DNA from: Polaromonas sp. YR568
GTDB lineage: Bacteria; Pseudomonadota; Gammaproteobacteria; Burkholderiales; Burkholderiaceae_C
DNA: 64,000 nucleotides
NCBI RefSeq assembly: GCF_900116715.1
Contig: NZ_FPBM01000003.1
Coordinates: 124,001 to 188,000, forward strand
Reading direction: 5' to 3'
Below the pieces are notes generated by a model, which saw only the letters and a program-made list of their open reading frames with translations, was not told where the DNA came from and searched no databases. Below are positions 1 to 8,457 of this stretch, one piece after another (within the stretch, counting starts at the first letter, position 1; each line of letters begins with the position of its first letter). The translations under genes were made by a program, and so were the position numbers.

Positions 1-1
1 T

Positions 2-400
2 GTTCTGCCACTGCAAGCAGCAGACATGCTTGCTTGGCATAGGCGAATTCTTTTTGATCCACACTGCAACGCCTTCAATCGGAAGATTGCCAACGCAATC
101 GTTTTCAATCATGCCGAGCTTGAGGTTCCCCTTGAGATGATGCAGTCATGGGGGAAAGCATTTGCAGCTACACCGGGAATCGAGCGGGTTAAATCCAAAC
201 GTGGGTCAGTCAAGCGTGACATTGCCAGGATCATCCAAGAGGTTCCAGAAGATCAATTAGTTCCGTACATGAATCGCATGCACGAGCGCGGTATGCGCAC
301 GCATCGACTAAAGAAATTCTTGAACAGGCTTGACCTCGAGAGTTCTAAGAAAGGGCTTCGAAAACTAGCTGCTCGACTGAGCCGGTTTCTTGGTTTTTAA
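2..400 (+). CDS. C-terminal part of a DUF3800-type protein (5' truncated by window edge)
   Basis: The reading frame is open from base 2, so the gene probably begins outside the window; the first internal ATG is at 26. The residues around that ATG read PLQAADMLAWHRR, which resembles the C-terminal 'LQxADxxA' block that closes the RNase-H-like fold of DUF3800 proteins. The rest is basic and helical and ends in a Lys/Arg-rich tail. DUF3800 proteins are small nuclease-fold proteins, often in genomic islands or near defence genes; their substrate is not established. The base composition is more AT-rich than the housekeeping genes to the right, which hints at acquired DNA. The family call rests on one short motif, so it is tentative; the coding call is firmer. 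Confidence 0.5.
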   Translation, partial: VLPLQAADMLAWHRRILFDPHCNAFNRKIANAIVFNHAELEVPLEMMQSWGKAFAATPGIERVKSKRGSVKRDIARIIQEVPEDQLVPYMNRMHERGMRTHRLKKFLNRLDLESSKKGLRKLAARLSRFLGF

Positions 401-596
401 TAAAGGTAATAGCACCTTAACGACGCTCTAGTTTTTTCGCCCGTTGCTGCACTCAGCACCCAGGTCTTTGATAGTGAGTTTAGGGTTGCAGAGAGCCTGA
501 ACTCATTAGGCTGACCAGCGTCTGCCATCTCCAGGAATTGAGAATCGAGATGCTGATGGTGATTGTCATTTTCGATCAAAACGTTACATTCAATAC

Positions 597-1382
597 ATGC
601 CTAAATATGCCCGTGATGTGAAGCTAAAGAACTTGTCGATTTCCATCGACAACCTGGAAGCACTTGGCCAGGCTGTGCAAGCGTGCGTGGCGAACTGCGC
701 TCCTGACAGCTTGGGAACACCGAACCGCCTTTCATTCATTCTTCGAACGGAAACGCTTGGAGTTCGCTTAGATACTGTTGGTGAGTTTACTCAAGCCTTT
801 TTAGCCGCTCCACGTGTTGACTGGATAACCGCAAACTTTGAAAGTGGGCTGCTGCAAGACACATATAAAAAGGAGGGAAGTTCGTTTGATGTGAGACTCG
901 ATAGGACAGATGCGAGCATGTGCTTCATCGCAGTGGCATCGGACAATGAGCAGTGGGCAGCCTCAACGTTCCTAATGATGCAAGAAGCGGTGAAGCCATT
1001 ACGCAATCGGCACTATTTAATTCGGAACGCATTCACCCAGATGCTGATTCAAGTTGCCGGCGTAATTGCCGGCGTAGGGTTGAGCTTGTGGGGAGCCTTA
1101 AAGTTAGAACCTTGGCTAAAGTTGCCAAATGCGTTCGTTTTCGTTTTTGTAATATTTCTACTACTCTTCTCCAACATCTGGGGACCACTTAACCATCTGA
1201 TACTTCGTTTGGTTGATCGAGGATTCCCGAACGTGCGATTTATCCAAAAGGGTAAGGAGCATTGGCATTGGGTCCCTCAAGCGCTGGTCGGGGGAACGAT
1301 TGCTGCAATTCTCTGGGCCGCAGCGACTGCAGGTAGCTCAGTTGTCACCGAAGGCATCAAGTCCATTCTTAAAGGCGCTTGA
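597..1382 (+). CDS. Hypothetical membrane protein, three predicted C-terminal transmembrane segments
   Basis: A 261-residue protein I do not recognise. The N-terminal ~145 residues are soluble with no motif I can name. They are followed by three hydrophobic stretches at about residues 148-171, 177-197 and 229-250. This suggests a cytoplasmic sensor or scaffold domain anchored by a C-terminal membrane domain. Base composition is lower in GC than the region beyond 2.4 kb, like the preceding gene, so both may belong to a small acquired islet. The 196-bp gap before it holds no convincing gene; a short minus-strand frame there has no coding character. Confidence 0.6.
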   Translation: MPKYARDVKLKNLSISIDNLEALGQAVQACVANCAPDSLGTPNRLSFILRTETLGVRLDTVGEFTQAFLAAPRVDWITANFESGLLQDTYKKEGSSFDVRLDRTDASMCFIAVASDNEQWAASTFLMMQEAVKPLRNRHYLIRNAFTQMLIQVAGVIAGVGLSLWGALKLEPWLKLPNAFVFVFVIFLLLFSNIWGPLNHLILRLVDRGFPNVRFIQKGKEHWHWVPQALVGGTIAAILWAAATAGSSVVTEGIKSILKGA

Positions 1383-1390
1383 TTAGTTGG

Positions 1391-1894
1391 TCACAAAACT
1401 CTCTGCGCCCGCCACTCGCTCCACCGAGCAGCAATATCCGCAGCGATTTTCGCCGTCGGCTCGGTTGAATCAACAGTCATGTCGTAACGACAGAAGCCGT
1501 GCGTACGCAGATGAAACTCTGCTTCCCCCACATCCCGGTTGCCGCGGGCCAGCTCGCGGCGCTTGAGTTCTTCGACGGGTGCATGCACACCGACCCAAAA
1601 CACGGCATGGCCGGCGAGCAGTTGTTGCAGTGTGTCTGCCCAGGACTGGGCCTCGACGATGTGTTCTACCAGGAGCTGGTTGCCCGCATCGGCAAAGGCC
1701 GCGATGGAACGGTGGAATCCGTCGAAGAAGCGCTCGCGCTCCCTGGGATTGCGCGCGCGGGGGCGAAAACCCGCCTCAGCCAGCTGGTCGGAAGCGTAGT
1801 AACAAAAGGGTTGGGGTAGCGCGGCGCGCAGTGCGTGTGCGATGGTGGTTTTGCCGGCGCTTGATGTGCCGTTTAAGAAGATGATGTCGCTCAT
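1391..1894 (-). CDS. Chloramphenicol-phosphotransferase-like P-loop kinase
   Basis: A 167-residue P-loop protein with the Walker A motif GTSSAGKT at residues 9-16, straight after the first beta strand. The size and the SAGKT loop match the chloramphenicol 3-O-phosphotransferase-like (CPT) family, small kinases that resemble shikimate/gluconate kinases. The true substrate cannot be read from sequence, and resistance should not be assumed. I chose the ATG at 1894 because it overlaps the TGA of the upstream gene as ATGA, showing translational coupling; the open frame extends upstream but that part is the other gene in a different frame. ATP-dependent phosphorylation of a small molecule is likely. 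Confidence 0.75.
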   Translation of the reverse strand: MSDIIFLNGTSSAGKTTIAHALRAALPQPFCYYASDQLAEAGFRPRARNPRERERFFDGFHRSIAAFADAGNQLLVEHIVEAQSWADTLQQLLAGHAVFWVGVHAPVEELKRRELARGNRDVGEAEFHLRTHGFCRYDMTVDSTEPTAKIAADIAARWSEWRAQRVL

Positions 1895-2427
1895 CGCCTG
1901 GGTTCTCCGGAAGGGTGGAACGTCCGGCGCAGCGCTTGCCTTGCATAGGCAGAGAACTTGCGAGCAGCTACAAGAACTATTACCAGAAACCCCAACCACG
2001 CGAGTCCGATGTAAGGCCCTATCTGCTTCTGCCGTGCCGCACGACTGTCGTAGTCGTAATAGATATTCTTCGCAGAGCGAACGTCCCAGACTTCCGGATA
2101 CTCTTGCATGAACAAGTCGAACTCACGTGCGGTTCGCACCTCAAGCTTTGTTCCGACCATCTTCTTGAAAATGTTGTGATCACCCACACAAGGTAAACGG
2201 AAAGAATGGTCACCGTCGGCATCACGCACTTTCACGACAAAGTCTCTGCCATTGCGGGACGTACCGGTGCAGTCACCTACTGCAATAGCCTCGCCTGAGA
2301 TGAGCTGAAGGGAGTTGAAACTGGGCGTGGTTCGAAAGGCAGACCAAACGCCATGCGCGCCGAGCACTACGAAAAACGTGATGACTGCCGCTGCAGACAC
2401 CATCTCGAACGCGAATAACCTGCGCAT
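1891..2427 (-). CDS. Hypothetical membrane protein with two transmembrane helices
   Basis: A 178-residue protein with an N-terminal hydrophobic helix (about residues 9-30), a roughly 100-residue extracytoplasmic domain containing two cysteines that could form a disulfide, and a second helix near residues 136-158. The short C-terminal tail is basic, consistent with a cytoplasmic end. Its stop overlaps the start of the CPT-like kinase gene (ATGA), so the two are probably co-transcribed and coupled. I recognise no family. The middle domain has the look of a small beta-rich DUF3592-like fold, but that is a guess. Confidence 0.65.
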   Translation of the reverse strand: MRRLFAFEMVSAAAVITFFVVLGAHGVWSAFRTTPSFNSLQLISGEAIAVGDCTGTSRNGRDFVVKVRDADGDHSFRLPCVGDHNIFKKMVGTKLEVRTAREFDLFMQEYPEVWDVRSAKNIYYDYDSRAARQKQIGPYIGLAWLGFLVIVLVAARKFSAYARQALRRTFHPSGEPRR

Positions 2428-2474
2428 GCAACAAGAACTTCCAGTTCGTTCGAATTACACAGCGGTGAAGTTCT

Positions 2475-3209
2475 TCAACTCCACTCCGACAAACGCCCCG
2501 ACACCAATCTGAAGCGCCGCCCGCAACGCGAGGCCAGCGTTTCATCGTGGGTGACCAGCACAAAGGCGGTGCCGAAGTCGCGTGCTAGTTGCAGCATGAG
2601 TTCAAACACACCGTCTGCCGTACTGCGATCCAGGTTACCGGTGGGCTCGTCTGCCAGCACGCAGGCTGGCTGGGTGACGAGCGCGCGTGCGATGGCCACG
2701 CGCTGGCGTTCGCCGCCTGAGAGTTCTGCGGGGCGGTGGTGGATGCGGTCTTTGAGGCCTACGGCGGCCAGCATTTTGGTGGCGATGCGGGCGCACTCCG
2801 CGGGGGATTCGCGGCGGATCCACAAAGGCATGGCTACGTTGTCGAGTGCGCTGAACTCAGGCAGCAGGTGGTGGAACTGGTAGACAAAACCCAGGTGCTG
2901 GTTGCGCAGCTCGCCTTGCTGTTGGGGCGACAGGGCCGAGAGGGTTTTGCCTTTCAGCTCGACCTGGCCGCTGGTGGGGGCGTCAAGCCCCCCCATCAAG
3001 TGCAGCAGCGTGCTTTTGCCGGAGCCTGAGGCGCCGACGATGGCCAGCGTTTCGCCGGCGTGCACTTGCAGGTCTACGCCGTGCAGCACGGTCAGGTCGA
3101 TCATGCCTTCGTGGAAGCGTTTGGTGAGGCCGCTGGCTTTGAGGACGATTTCGCCGTTTGCGTTGGCGCTTTGCAGTGTTGCGGTCATGTCGTTTTTGAG
3201 TTCACTCAT
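2475..3209 (-). CDS. lolD: Lipoprotein-releasing ABC transporter ATP-binding protein LolD
   Basis: A 244-residue ABC ATPase. Visible motifs are Walker A GASGSGKS (residues 59-66), the signature LSGGERQ, and the Walker B/D-loop region [10 protein letters not shown]. LolD powers extraction of outer-membrane lipoproteins from the inner membrane and hands them to LolA. The gene follows the Lol permease and overlaps its stop by 8 bp, which fixes the operon. The ATG at 3209 has GGAGG nine bases upstream; a second ATG at 3188 is possible but has a weaker site. The usual LolD length is about 230 residues, so a short extra N-terminal segment is present. Confidence 0.93.
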   Translation of the reverse strand: MSELKNDMTATLQSANANGEIVLKASGLTKRFHEGMIDLTVLHGVDLQVHAGETLAIVGASGSGKSTLLHLMGGLDAPTSGQVELKGKTLSALSPQQQGELRNQHLGFVYQFHHLLPEFSALDNVAMPLWIRRESPAECARIATKMLAAVGLKDRIHHRPAELSGGERQRVAIARALVTQPACVLADEPTGNLDRSTADGVFELMLQLARDFGTAFVLVTHDETLASRCGRRFRLVSGRLSEWS

Positions 3210-4455
3210 AGCGCAGGGCCTCCGCCGGGTTGACGCGGCTGGCGCGCCAGCTGGGGTAGATGGTGGCGAGGAAAGCCAGCACCAGCGAGATAACGGCAAT
3301 CGGCATGATGTCGGCGTATTGCGGCTCGCTGGGCATGCGGCTGATGAGGTAAATGTCTTTGGGCAAGAAGCTGGCGTTGAGTGCGCGCTCAATGGCGGGC
3401 ACGATGACGTCGATGTTGAAGGCGATGCCCAGGCCGAGGATCAAGCCTGAGAGCGTGCCGATGACACCGACCAGCGCGCCCTGCACCATGAAGATTTTCA
3501 TGATGCTTTTGGGGCTGGCGCCCAGGGTGCGCAGGATGGCAATGTCGGCGCGCTTGTCGGTGACCGTCATCACCAGCGTGCTGACCAGGTTGAATGCGGC
3601 CACGGCGACGATGAGCGTGAGGATGATGAACATCATGCGTTTTTCAAGCTGCACGGCGGCAAACCAGGTTTTGTTCTGGCGCGTCCAGTCGCGAATGAGC
3701 AAGTCGCCGCTCAGGCTTCTGGAGAGTTCAAACGCCACTTCGCGCGCCTGGTGCAAGTCTTTGAGTTTGATGCGTATGCCGGTGGGGCCTTCGAGGCGGA
3801 AGATTTTGGCGGCATCGTCCTGGTGCATCATGATCAGGGCCGAGTCGTATTCGTAGTGGCCGGAGTCAAAGGTGCCGACCACCGTCATCTGCTTCAGGCG
3901 CGGCACCACGCCGGCCGGGGTGACCTGGCCGCTGGGTGCGATCAGGGTGACGGTGTCGCCCTCACGCACGCCCATGGCGCGGGCCAGCTCGCCGCCTAGC
4001 ACCACGCCGAAGTTGCCGGGCACCAGCTTGGCCAGCGTCGGGCCGGATGTGACGGCGAGGTCGGTGACCTGGCCTTCGAGCGCCGGGTCTATGCCGCGCA
4101 CCAGGGTGCCCTTCATGTCTTCACCGCGGGCCAGCAGGGCCTGGGCGGCGATAAAGGTGGCGGCGCCGGTGACTTGGGGGTTGGCCTTGATTTCGGCCAG
4201 CGTTTTGGCGGGGTCCGGCAGGGCCACGCCGCCGGGCGCGAAGACCTCGATGTGCGAGATGACGCCCAGCATGCGGTCGCGCACTTCCTTCTGGAAGCCG
4301 TTCATTACGCTCAGCACGATGATGAGCGCAGCCACACCCAGTGCAATGCCCAGCATGGACACGCCCGAAATAAAAGAGATAAAGCCGTTGCGCCGGGTGG
4401 CGCGGCCGGCGCGGGTGTAGCGCCAGCCCAAAATCAGCTCATAAGGAATTTGCAT
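3202..4455 (-). CDS. lolC: LolC/LolE-family lipoprotein-releasing permease
   Basis: A 417-residue FtsX/MacB-type permease. One transmembrane helix lies near the N-terminus (around residues 25-47), followed by a ~220-residue periplasmic domain and three C-terminal helices. The opening [16 protein letters not shown] is typical of LolC/LolE. With LolD it forms the inner-membrane complex that releases lipoproteins to LolA. Only one permease gene is visible here, so it may work as a homodimer (LolF-like), or a partner may be encoded elsewhere. The symbol is therefore used in the family sense. The downstream lolD overlaps this gene. Confidence 0.9.
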   Translation of the reverse strand: MQIPYELILGWRYTRAGRATRRNGFISFISGVSMLGIALGVAALIIVLSVMNGFQKEVRDRMLGVISHIEVFAPGGVALPDPAKTLAEIKANPQVTGAATFIAAQALLARGEDMKGTLVRGIDPALEGQVTDLAVTSGPTLAKLVPGNFGVVLGGELARAMGVREGDTVTLIAPSGQVTPAGVVPRLKQMTVVGTFDSGHYEYDSALIMMHQDDAAKIFRLEGPTGIRIKLKDLHQAREVAFELSRSLSGDLLIRDWTRQNKTWFAAVQLEKRMMFIILTLIVAVAAFNLVSTLVMTVTDKRADIAILRTLGASPKSIMKIFMVQGALVGVIGTLSGLILGLGIAFNIDVIVPAIERALNASFLPKDIYLISRMPSEPQYADIMPIAVISLVLAFLATIYPSWRASRVNPAEALRYE

Positions 4456-4569
4456 ACTCAGCCTGGTAGTCGTTGCCGGCCGCTGGCGGCCAACTCAAAC
4501 GGATTCTTGGAGGGTGCGGTTTGAACGCCAAATTTGAACGCCAATTGTGGCATCCCGGACAATAGCCCC

Positions 4570-5691
4570 ATGTCAGCCAATTCCCCCACTCCTTTCAACG
4601 GCCCGCAGCTGCTGATTCCCTTTGCGGCCAGCAGCGCGGAGGCCTGGCTGCCGGCGATGAAGGCGCTGCCGGCCGGCAGCATGCGCAACCTGAACCAGTT
4701 GCTGAAAGGAATGAAGTCAGTGCGCACTGATGTGGCGGACGCCCACACGCTGTCGCCCCCGCACGAGCGCGCGCTGGCGCAGGCGCTGGGCGTCGCCAGC
4801 CCAGAGACGGCCGACGGGCTGATTCCGTGGGCGGCGCAGGATGCGGCGCAGCACCTGCCGGATACCGCGGCCGGCAAGGCCTGGGCCTGGATCACGCCCT
4901 GCCACTGGGCCATGGGCCGCGAACACGCCACGCTGACGGACCCGGCCGCGCTGAGCCTGACGGAGGACGAATCCCGCACCTTGCTGGCGGCCATGCAGCC
5001 CTACTTTGAGGACGACGGCATCACGATTCACTACCTGCCCGCGCTTGGGCCGTCGCGCTGGCTGGCTGAGGGCGAGGTGTTTCGCAGCCTGCCCACCGCC
5101 TCTCTAGATAGAGTGCTGGGCCGCAATGTGGACCCCTGGCTGCCCAAGCAGAGCAAGGATGAAGCTGGCGTCATAGCCCGCAAGATGAAGCTGCTGCAAA
5201 ACGAAATGCAGATGCTGCTGTATACCCATGCGCTGAATGACGAGCGCGCGGCGCGGCGGCAGTTGCCGGTGAATTCTTTCTGGCTGAGCGGCACGGGCGC
5301 GCTGGCTTCTGCGGATTTTCTCCCTCTCCCCCTGGGAGAGGGCGGGGGTGAGGGCCTGCAGCCTCCAATCAATCCAGGACAAGTGCAAAGGCCGCCAGCC
5401 CTCACCCCAACCCTCTCCCAGGGGGAGAGGGAGCAAATTGCCGTGCCACGCAGCCTGGCGCAAGCCGTCTTCGCCGATGACTGGCAGGCCTATGCCCAGG
5501 CCTGGGCCGCACTGAATGCCGGCGAGATTGCACAACTGCTGGCGCGCCAGCGCGCAGGCGAGGCCGTGCGGCTGACGCTGTGCGGCGAGCGCGGTTTTCA
5601 AACCCTTGAAACGCACACCGCCGGCTTCATGGCCAAAATTGCAGGCCTTTTTGCGCCACAACCCGCATGGTTCGAGCGCAATCAGCTATAA
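4570..5691 (+). CDS. Phosphoglycerate-mutase-like protein carrying an in-frame repeat insertion
   Basis: A 373-residue protein of the type annotated in Burkholderiales as a cofactor-independent phosphoglycerate-mutase-like or regulatory protein. The N-terminal half (residues 1-245) and the C-terminal 85 residues look continuous with each other. Residues about 251-288 are encoded by a palindromic dispersed repeat (bases 5320-5434) and have low-complexity Pro/Gly/Leu composition. The frame stays open through the insertion, so the protein may still be made with a ~38-residue loop. The ATG at 4570 was preferred over the one at 4534. Catalytic metal-binding residues of true iPGM are not evident, so enzymatic function is unproven. 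It lies just upstream of recJ on the same strand. Confidence 0.75.
   Translation: MSANSPTPFNGPQLLIPFAASSAEAWLPAMKALPAGSMRNLNQLLKGMKSVRTDVADAHTLSPPHERALAQALGVASPETADGLIPWAAQDAAQHLPDTAAGKAWAWITPCHWAMGREHATLTDPAALSLTEDESRTLLAAMQPYFEDDGITIHYLPALGPSRWLAEGEVFRSLPTASLDRVLGRNVDPWLPKQSKDEAGVIARKMKLLQNEMQMLLYTHALNDERAARRQLPVNSFWLSGTGALASADFLPLPLGEGGGEGLQPPINPGQVQRPPALTPTLSQGEREQIAVPRSLAQAVFADDWQAYAQAWAALNAGEIAQLLARQRAGEAVRLTLCGERGFQTLETHTAGFMAKIAGLFAPQPAWFERNQL
5320..5434. repeat. REP-like palindromic repeat inserted inside a coding region
   Basis: Two arms of about 36 bases, 5319-5355 and 5396-5432, are inverted copies built on CCCTCTCCC..GGGAGAGGG and GGGGTGAGGG, separated by about 40 bases. Each arm is itself palindromic (CTCTCCCCCTGGGAGAG). 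Such CCCTCTCCC-type repeats are common between genes in beta- and gammaproteobacteria; here one lies in frame within the mutase-like gene. The length of about 115-117 bases is a multiple of three or close to it, and no stop codon is created. Confidence 0.85.
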
Positions 5692-5711
5692 AAAAGATAG
5701 TAACTATTTTT

Positions 5712-7448
5712 ATGAAAATTCAGGTACGCGATGTTCCCCCGCGCAGCGTCTGGGCGCTGCAGCAGGCCGGCATTCACCCGCTGCTGGCGCAGCTGTATGC
5801 CGCGCGCGGCGTGCACACCGCCGATGAACTGGACGACGGGCTGGCGCGGCTGCTGCCACCCGCCTCGCTGCTGGGCGTGCAGCAGGCGGCGCAGCTGCTG
5901 GCTGACGCGATGGCCGCCGGCAAAAAGATTTGTGTGGTGGCCGACTATGACTGCGATGGCGCAACCGCCTGCGCGGTGGCGCTGCGCGGCCTGAAGCTGC
6001 TGGGTGCATCGTTCCCGGACTTAAAAGTCACCTACCTGGTGCCCGACCGCGTGACAGACGGCTACGGCCTGACGCCGCCGATTGCCGAGCGCGTCAAAGC
6101 CGGCGGCGCCGACGTGCTGGTGACGGTGGACAACGGCATTGCCAGCATAGACGGCGTGGCGCGTGCGCGCGCCCTGGGCATGCAGGTGCTGGTGACAGAC
6201 CACCACCTGCCCGCGCTGAAAGACGGCGAAGTGGTGTTGCCCGAGGCGGACGTGATCGTCAACCCGAACCAGCCGGCCTGCACCTTTGAGAGCAAATCGA
6301 TTGCCGGCGTGGGCGTGATGTTTTATGTGCTGCTGGCGTTGCGGGCTGAGCTGCGCACGCGCGGCGCGTTTGATGCGGCGAACCAGCCCAAGCTGGATAC
6401 CTTGCTGCCGCTGGTCGCGCTGGGCACCGTGGCCGACGTGGTGAAGCTGGACGCCAACAACCGCCGCCTGGTGGCGCAGGGCCTCAAGCGCATACGCGCG
6501 GGCCATATGCCGGCGGGCGTGGCGGGTTTGTTCAAGGCGGCGGGCCGGCAGGCGCCTGCGGCCACCACCTTTGACTTTGCCTTCGCCCTGGGCCCGCGCA
6601 TCAACGCCGCGGGGCGGCTGAGCGACATGACGTTGGGCATCGAATGCCTGCTGACGGACGACGCTGCACGCGCCGAAGAGCTGGCGCAGATGCTGGACGG
6701 CATCAACCGCGAGCGCCGCGACATCGAGGCCGGCATGCGCGAGCAGGCGCAGCTGGCGGCCGACGCGATGATTGACGACGATGAAGAGCCTCCCCCGGCG
6801 ATCGCCATCTTTGACCCAGAGTTTCACGAAGGCGTGGTCGGCATCGTGGCCTCACGCATCAAAGACCGGCTGCACCGGCCGACCTTTGTGTTTGCCGCCA
6901 GCCAGGCTGACGGCAAAGAGCATGAGCTCAAGGGCTCGGGCCGGTCGATCCCCGGGTTTCATCTGCGCGACGCACTCGATTTGGTGACCAAGCGCCATCC
7001 CGGTGTGCTGCTGCGCTTTGGCGGCCACGCCATGGCGGCGGGCTGCACGATTGCCGAAGAGAATTTTGAGCTGTTTGAGCAGGCGCTGCAGCAGGTGGCG
7101 CACGAATGGCTGGACGCCGCCACGCTGACACGCCGCATGGACACCGACGGCCCACTGGCCCCTGAATACCGGCGCGCCGACCTGGTCGACACACTGCACA
7201 AGGAGGTCTGGGGCCAGGGCTTTGCCGCGCCTACCTTCAGTGAAGAGGTGGAAGTGGTGTCGCAGCGCCTGGTGGGTGAAAAACACCTGGCGCTCAAGCT
7301 CAAGCACCAGGGCCAGCCGGTGGACGGCATCTGGTTTGGCCATACCGAGGCCCTGCCGGCGCGGGTGAAGCTGGCCTTCCGGCTGGATGCGGACGAGTGG
7401 CAGGGGGTGAAACGGGTGCGTTTTCTGGTCGAGGGTGCGGAGCTCTGA
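5712..7448 (+). CDS. recJ: Single-stranded-DNA exonuclease RecJ
   Basis: A 578-residue DHH-family exonuclease. Motif I DYDCDG is at residues 78-83, and the diagnostic VTDHH motif puts D163-H164-H165 in place. The DHHA1 domain follows, with GGHAMAAG near residue 437. RecJ degrades ssDNA 5' to 3' in recombination (RecFOR), mismatch and base-excision repair, and needs Mn or Mg bound by these aspartates and histidines. The length matches the family. The ATG at 5712 begins the conserved N-terminus; the open frame extends upstream into the end of the preceding gene without homology. Transcription may continue from the upstream gene, since the gap is only 20 bp. Confidence 0.95.
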   Translation: MKIQVRDVPPRSVWALQQAGIHPLLAQLYAARGVHTADELDDGLARLLPPASLLGVQQAAQLLADAMAAGKKICVVADYDCDGATACAVALRGLKLLGASFPDLKVTYLVPDRVTDGYGLTPPIAERVKAGGADVLVTVDNGIASIDGVARARALGMQVLVTDHHLPALKDGEVVLPEADVIVNPNQPACTFESKSIAGVGVMFYVLLALRAELRTRGAFDAANQPKLDTLLPLVALGTVADVVKLDANNRRLVAQGLKRIRAGHMPAGVAGLFKAAGRQAPAATTFDFAFALGPRINAAGRLSDMTLGIECLLTDDAARAEELAQMLDGINRERRDIEAGMREQAQLAADAMIDDDEEPPPAIAIFDPEFHEGVVGIVASRIKDRLHRPTFVFAASQADGKEHELKGSGRSIPGFHLRDALDLVTKRHPGVLLRFGGHAMAAGCTIAEENFELFEQALQQVAHEWLDAATLTRRMDTDGPLAPEYRRADLVDTLHKEVWGQGFAAPTFSEEVEVVSQRLVGEKHLALKLKHQGQPVDGIWFGHTEALPARVKLAFRLDADEWQGVKRVRFLVEGAEL

Positions 7449-7462
7449 AAAGCCCGGAAAGC

Positions 7463-7506
7463 CCGGAAAATCCGGCCAAAAATGCTGCCGGCCATGCATT
7501 TTCCGG
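7463..7506. terminator. Inverted repeat after recJ, candidate terminator
   Basis: CCGGAAAAT (7463-7471) pairs with ATTTTCCGG (7498-7506), and an inner GGCC/GGCC pairing lies between them. It begins 15 bases after the recJ stop. There is no clean T-run, so it may stabilise the 3' end rather than terminate strongly. Confidence 0.4.
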
Positions 7507-7525
7507 AGCCAAATAGGGATTTTAT

Positions 7526-7576
7526 CCAGCAAGCACGGGCGTAAGCAGCTCCCGAATTAATAGCAGAGCAATTTTT
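7526..7576 (-). repeat. Short dispersed repeat, copy 1
   Basis: Read on the minus strand, bases 7550-7532 give AGCTGCTTACGCCCGTGCT. This matches 18 of 19 positions with AGCTACTTACGCCCGTGCT at 60945-60963 on the plus strand. The flanks (TTGCT..TAATT on one side) are also similar. It lies between recJ and the DUF2325 gene. Function is unknown; its location suggests an intergenic repeat family. Confidence 0.55.
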
Positions 7577-7623
7577 CCCGCTTGCCTGAAAACGGCATAA
7601 GAGCAGCACAAATCTTTATGCCA

Positions 7624-7642
7624 AATGAGAGCAATTCTCATT
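7624..7642 (+). promoter_or_regulatory. Fur-box-like operator upstream of the DUF2325 gene
   Basis: AATGAGAGCAATTCTCATT is a perfect 7-base inverted repeat with a 5-base spacer. It fits the 7-1-7 Fur model (TGAnAATnATTnTCA) with TGAGAGC-A-ATTCTCA. It lies 69 bases before the ATG at 7711, where an operator would control that gene, so iron-dependent repression is likely. Confidence 0.6.
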
Positions 7643-7710
7643 TAAGATGAGCTTTGCCCTCTTCTTTGCCCTCTTTTCTCTTTTTTCGTTCCAGCTTTCT
7701 GGAGCCACCC

Positions 7711-8436
7711 ATGCAAGCCTGCCCATCACCGATTGCCCTGCCCGGCCTGGACCGTGAACACCGCGCGCTGCTCGCCCAATATGGCGAAATCCAGAAGCGC
7801 TGCAGCGCCGTGATTGCCGCGCAGGCCGCGGAAATCGCGCGCCTGCAAGCCCAGGCGATGCGGCTGCGCGCGGCGGCGATGGTCAGGGAAACGGCGCTGG
7901 CCTGGGAGCGTGAAGACCGGCTGGCGCTGGAAGCCGCCATCCCGGGCCTGCCGAAACGGCTGACGCTGGCGCGCCGGGTGGAATGGCTGGTGGGCCGCGT
8001 GCATGATTTGCAGGCCGCGATGCGCGAGCGGCTGGGGCGCAGCAAAACCACGGCGCCCCTCGCTCTCACAACCGCAGAAACGCTGTCAGCCGCCGTGACG
8101 GCGGCCGAGCTCACACCCGGCCTGCATGAAAAATCCGTGCTGTGCGTGGGCGAACAAGGCGACGGCACCACCGTGGCCCAGCGCGTGATTGAAATGGCGG
8201 GCGGCCACTTCATGCACCACGCGGGCGACGACCAGTTGGGCGAAGACGCCCTGGAAGCGAGCCTGATTGCCGCCGACCTGGTGATCTGCCAGACCGGCTG
8301 CGTCAGCCACGACGCCTACTGGCGTGTGCAGGACCACTGCCGGCGCACCGGCAAGCAGTGCGTGCTGGTTGGGCAGCCGCAGGCGATGCAGTTTGTACGG
8401 AGCCGGCAGGTGTTGGCCCCTGTGGCTGACTCTTGA
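7711..8436 (+). CDS. DUF2325 domain-containing protein
   Basis: A 241-residue protein. The first ~110 residues are helical and Ala/Arg/Gln-rich, probably coiled-coil. The C-terminal ~95 residues (from about 146) form the DUF2325 domain: a beta strand 'SVLCVGE', a Gly/His-rich loop with HFMHHAGDD, then 'ADLVICQTGCVSH', with Cys and His placed as a possible metal or redox site. DUF2325 proteins have no settled function but often occur near iron and oxidative-stress genes. A Fur-box-like palindrome 69 bases upstream supports an iron link. The start at 7711 was chosen because it begins right after the pyrimidine-rich leader; an upstream ATG at 7654 would add a non-conserved tail. Confidence 0.8.
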   Translation: MQACPSPIALPGLDREHRALLAQYGEIQKRCSAVIAAQAAEIARLQAQAMRLRAAAMVRETALAWEREDRLALEAAIPGLPKRLTLARRVEWLVGRVHDLQAAMRERLGRSKTTAPLALTTAETLSAAVTAAELTPGLHEKSVLCVGEQGDGTTVAQRVIEMAGGHFMHHAGDDQLGEDALEASLIAADLVICQTGCVSHDAYWRVQDHCRRTGKQCVLVGQPQAMQFVRSRQVLAPVADS

Positions 8437-8457
8437 TCGCAGGCCGGCGGGGCCCCA

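Noticed and set aside
397..579. A 60-residue minus-strand frame in the gap before the first membrane protein
   Set aside because: No ribosome-binding site, no recognisable motif, and odd composition; most likely chance.
1391..1894. Calling the CPT-like gene an antibiotic resistance gene
   Set aside because: Only the P-loop fold is supported; the family includes many kinases of unknown substrate.
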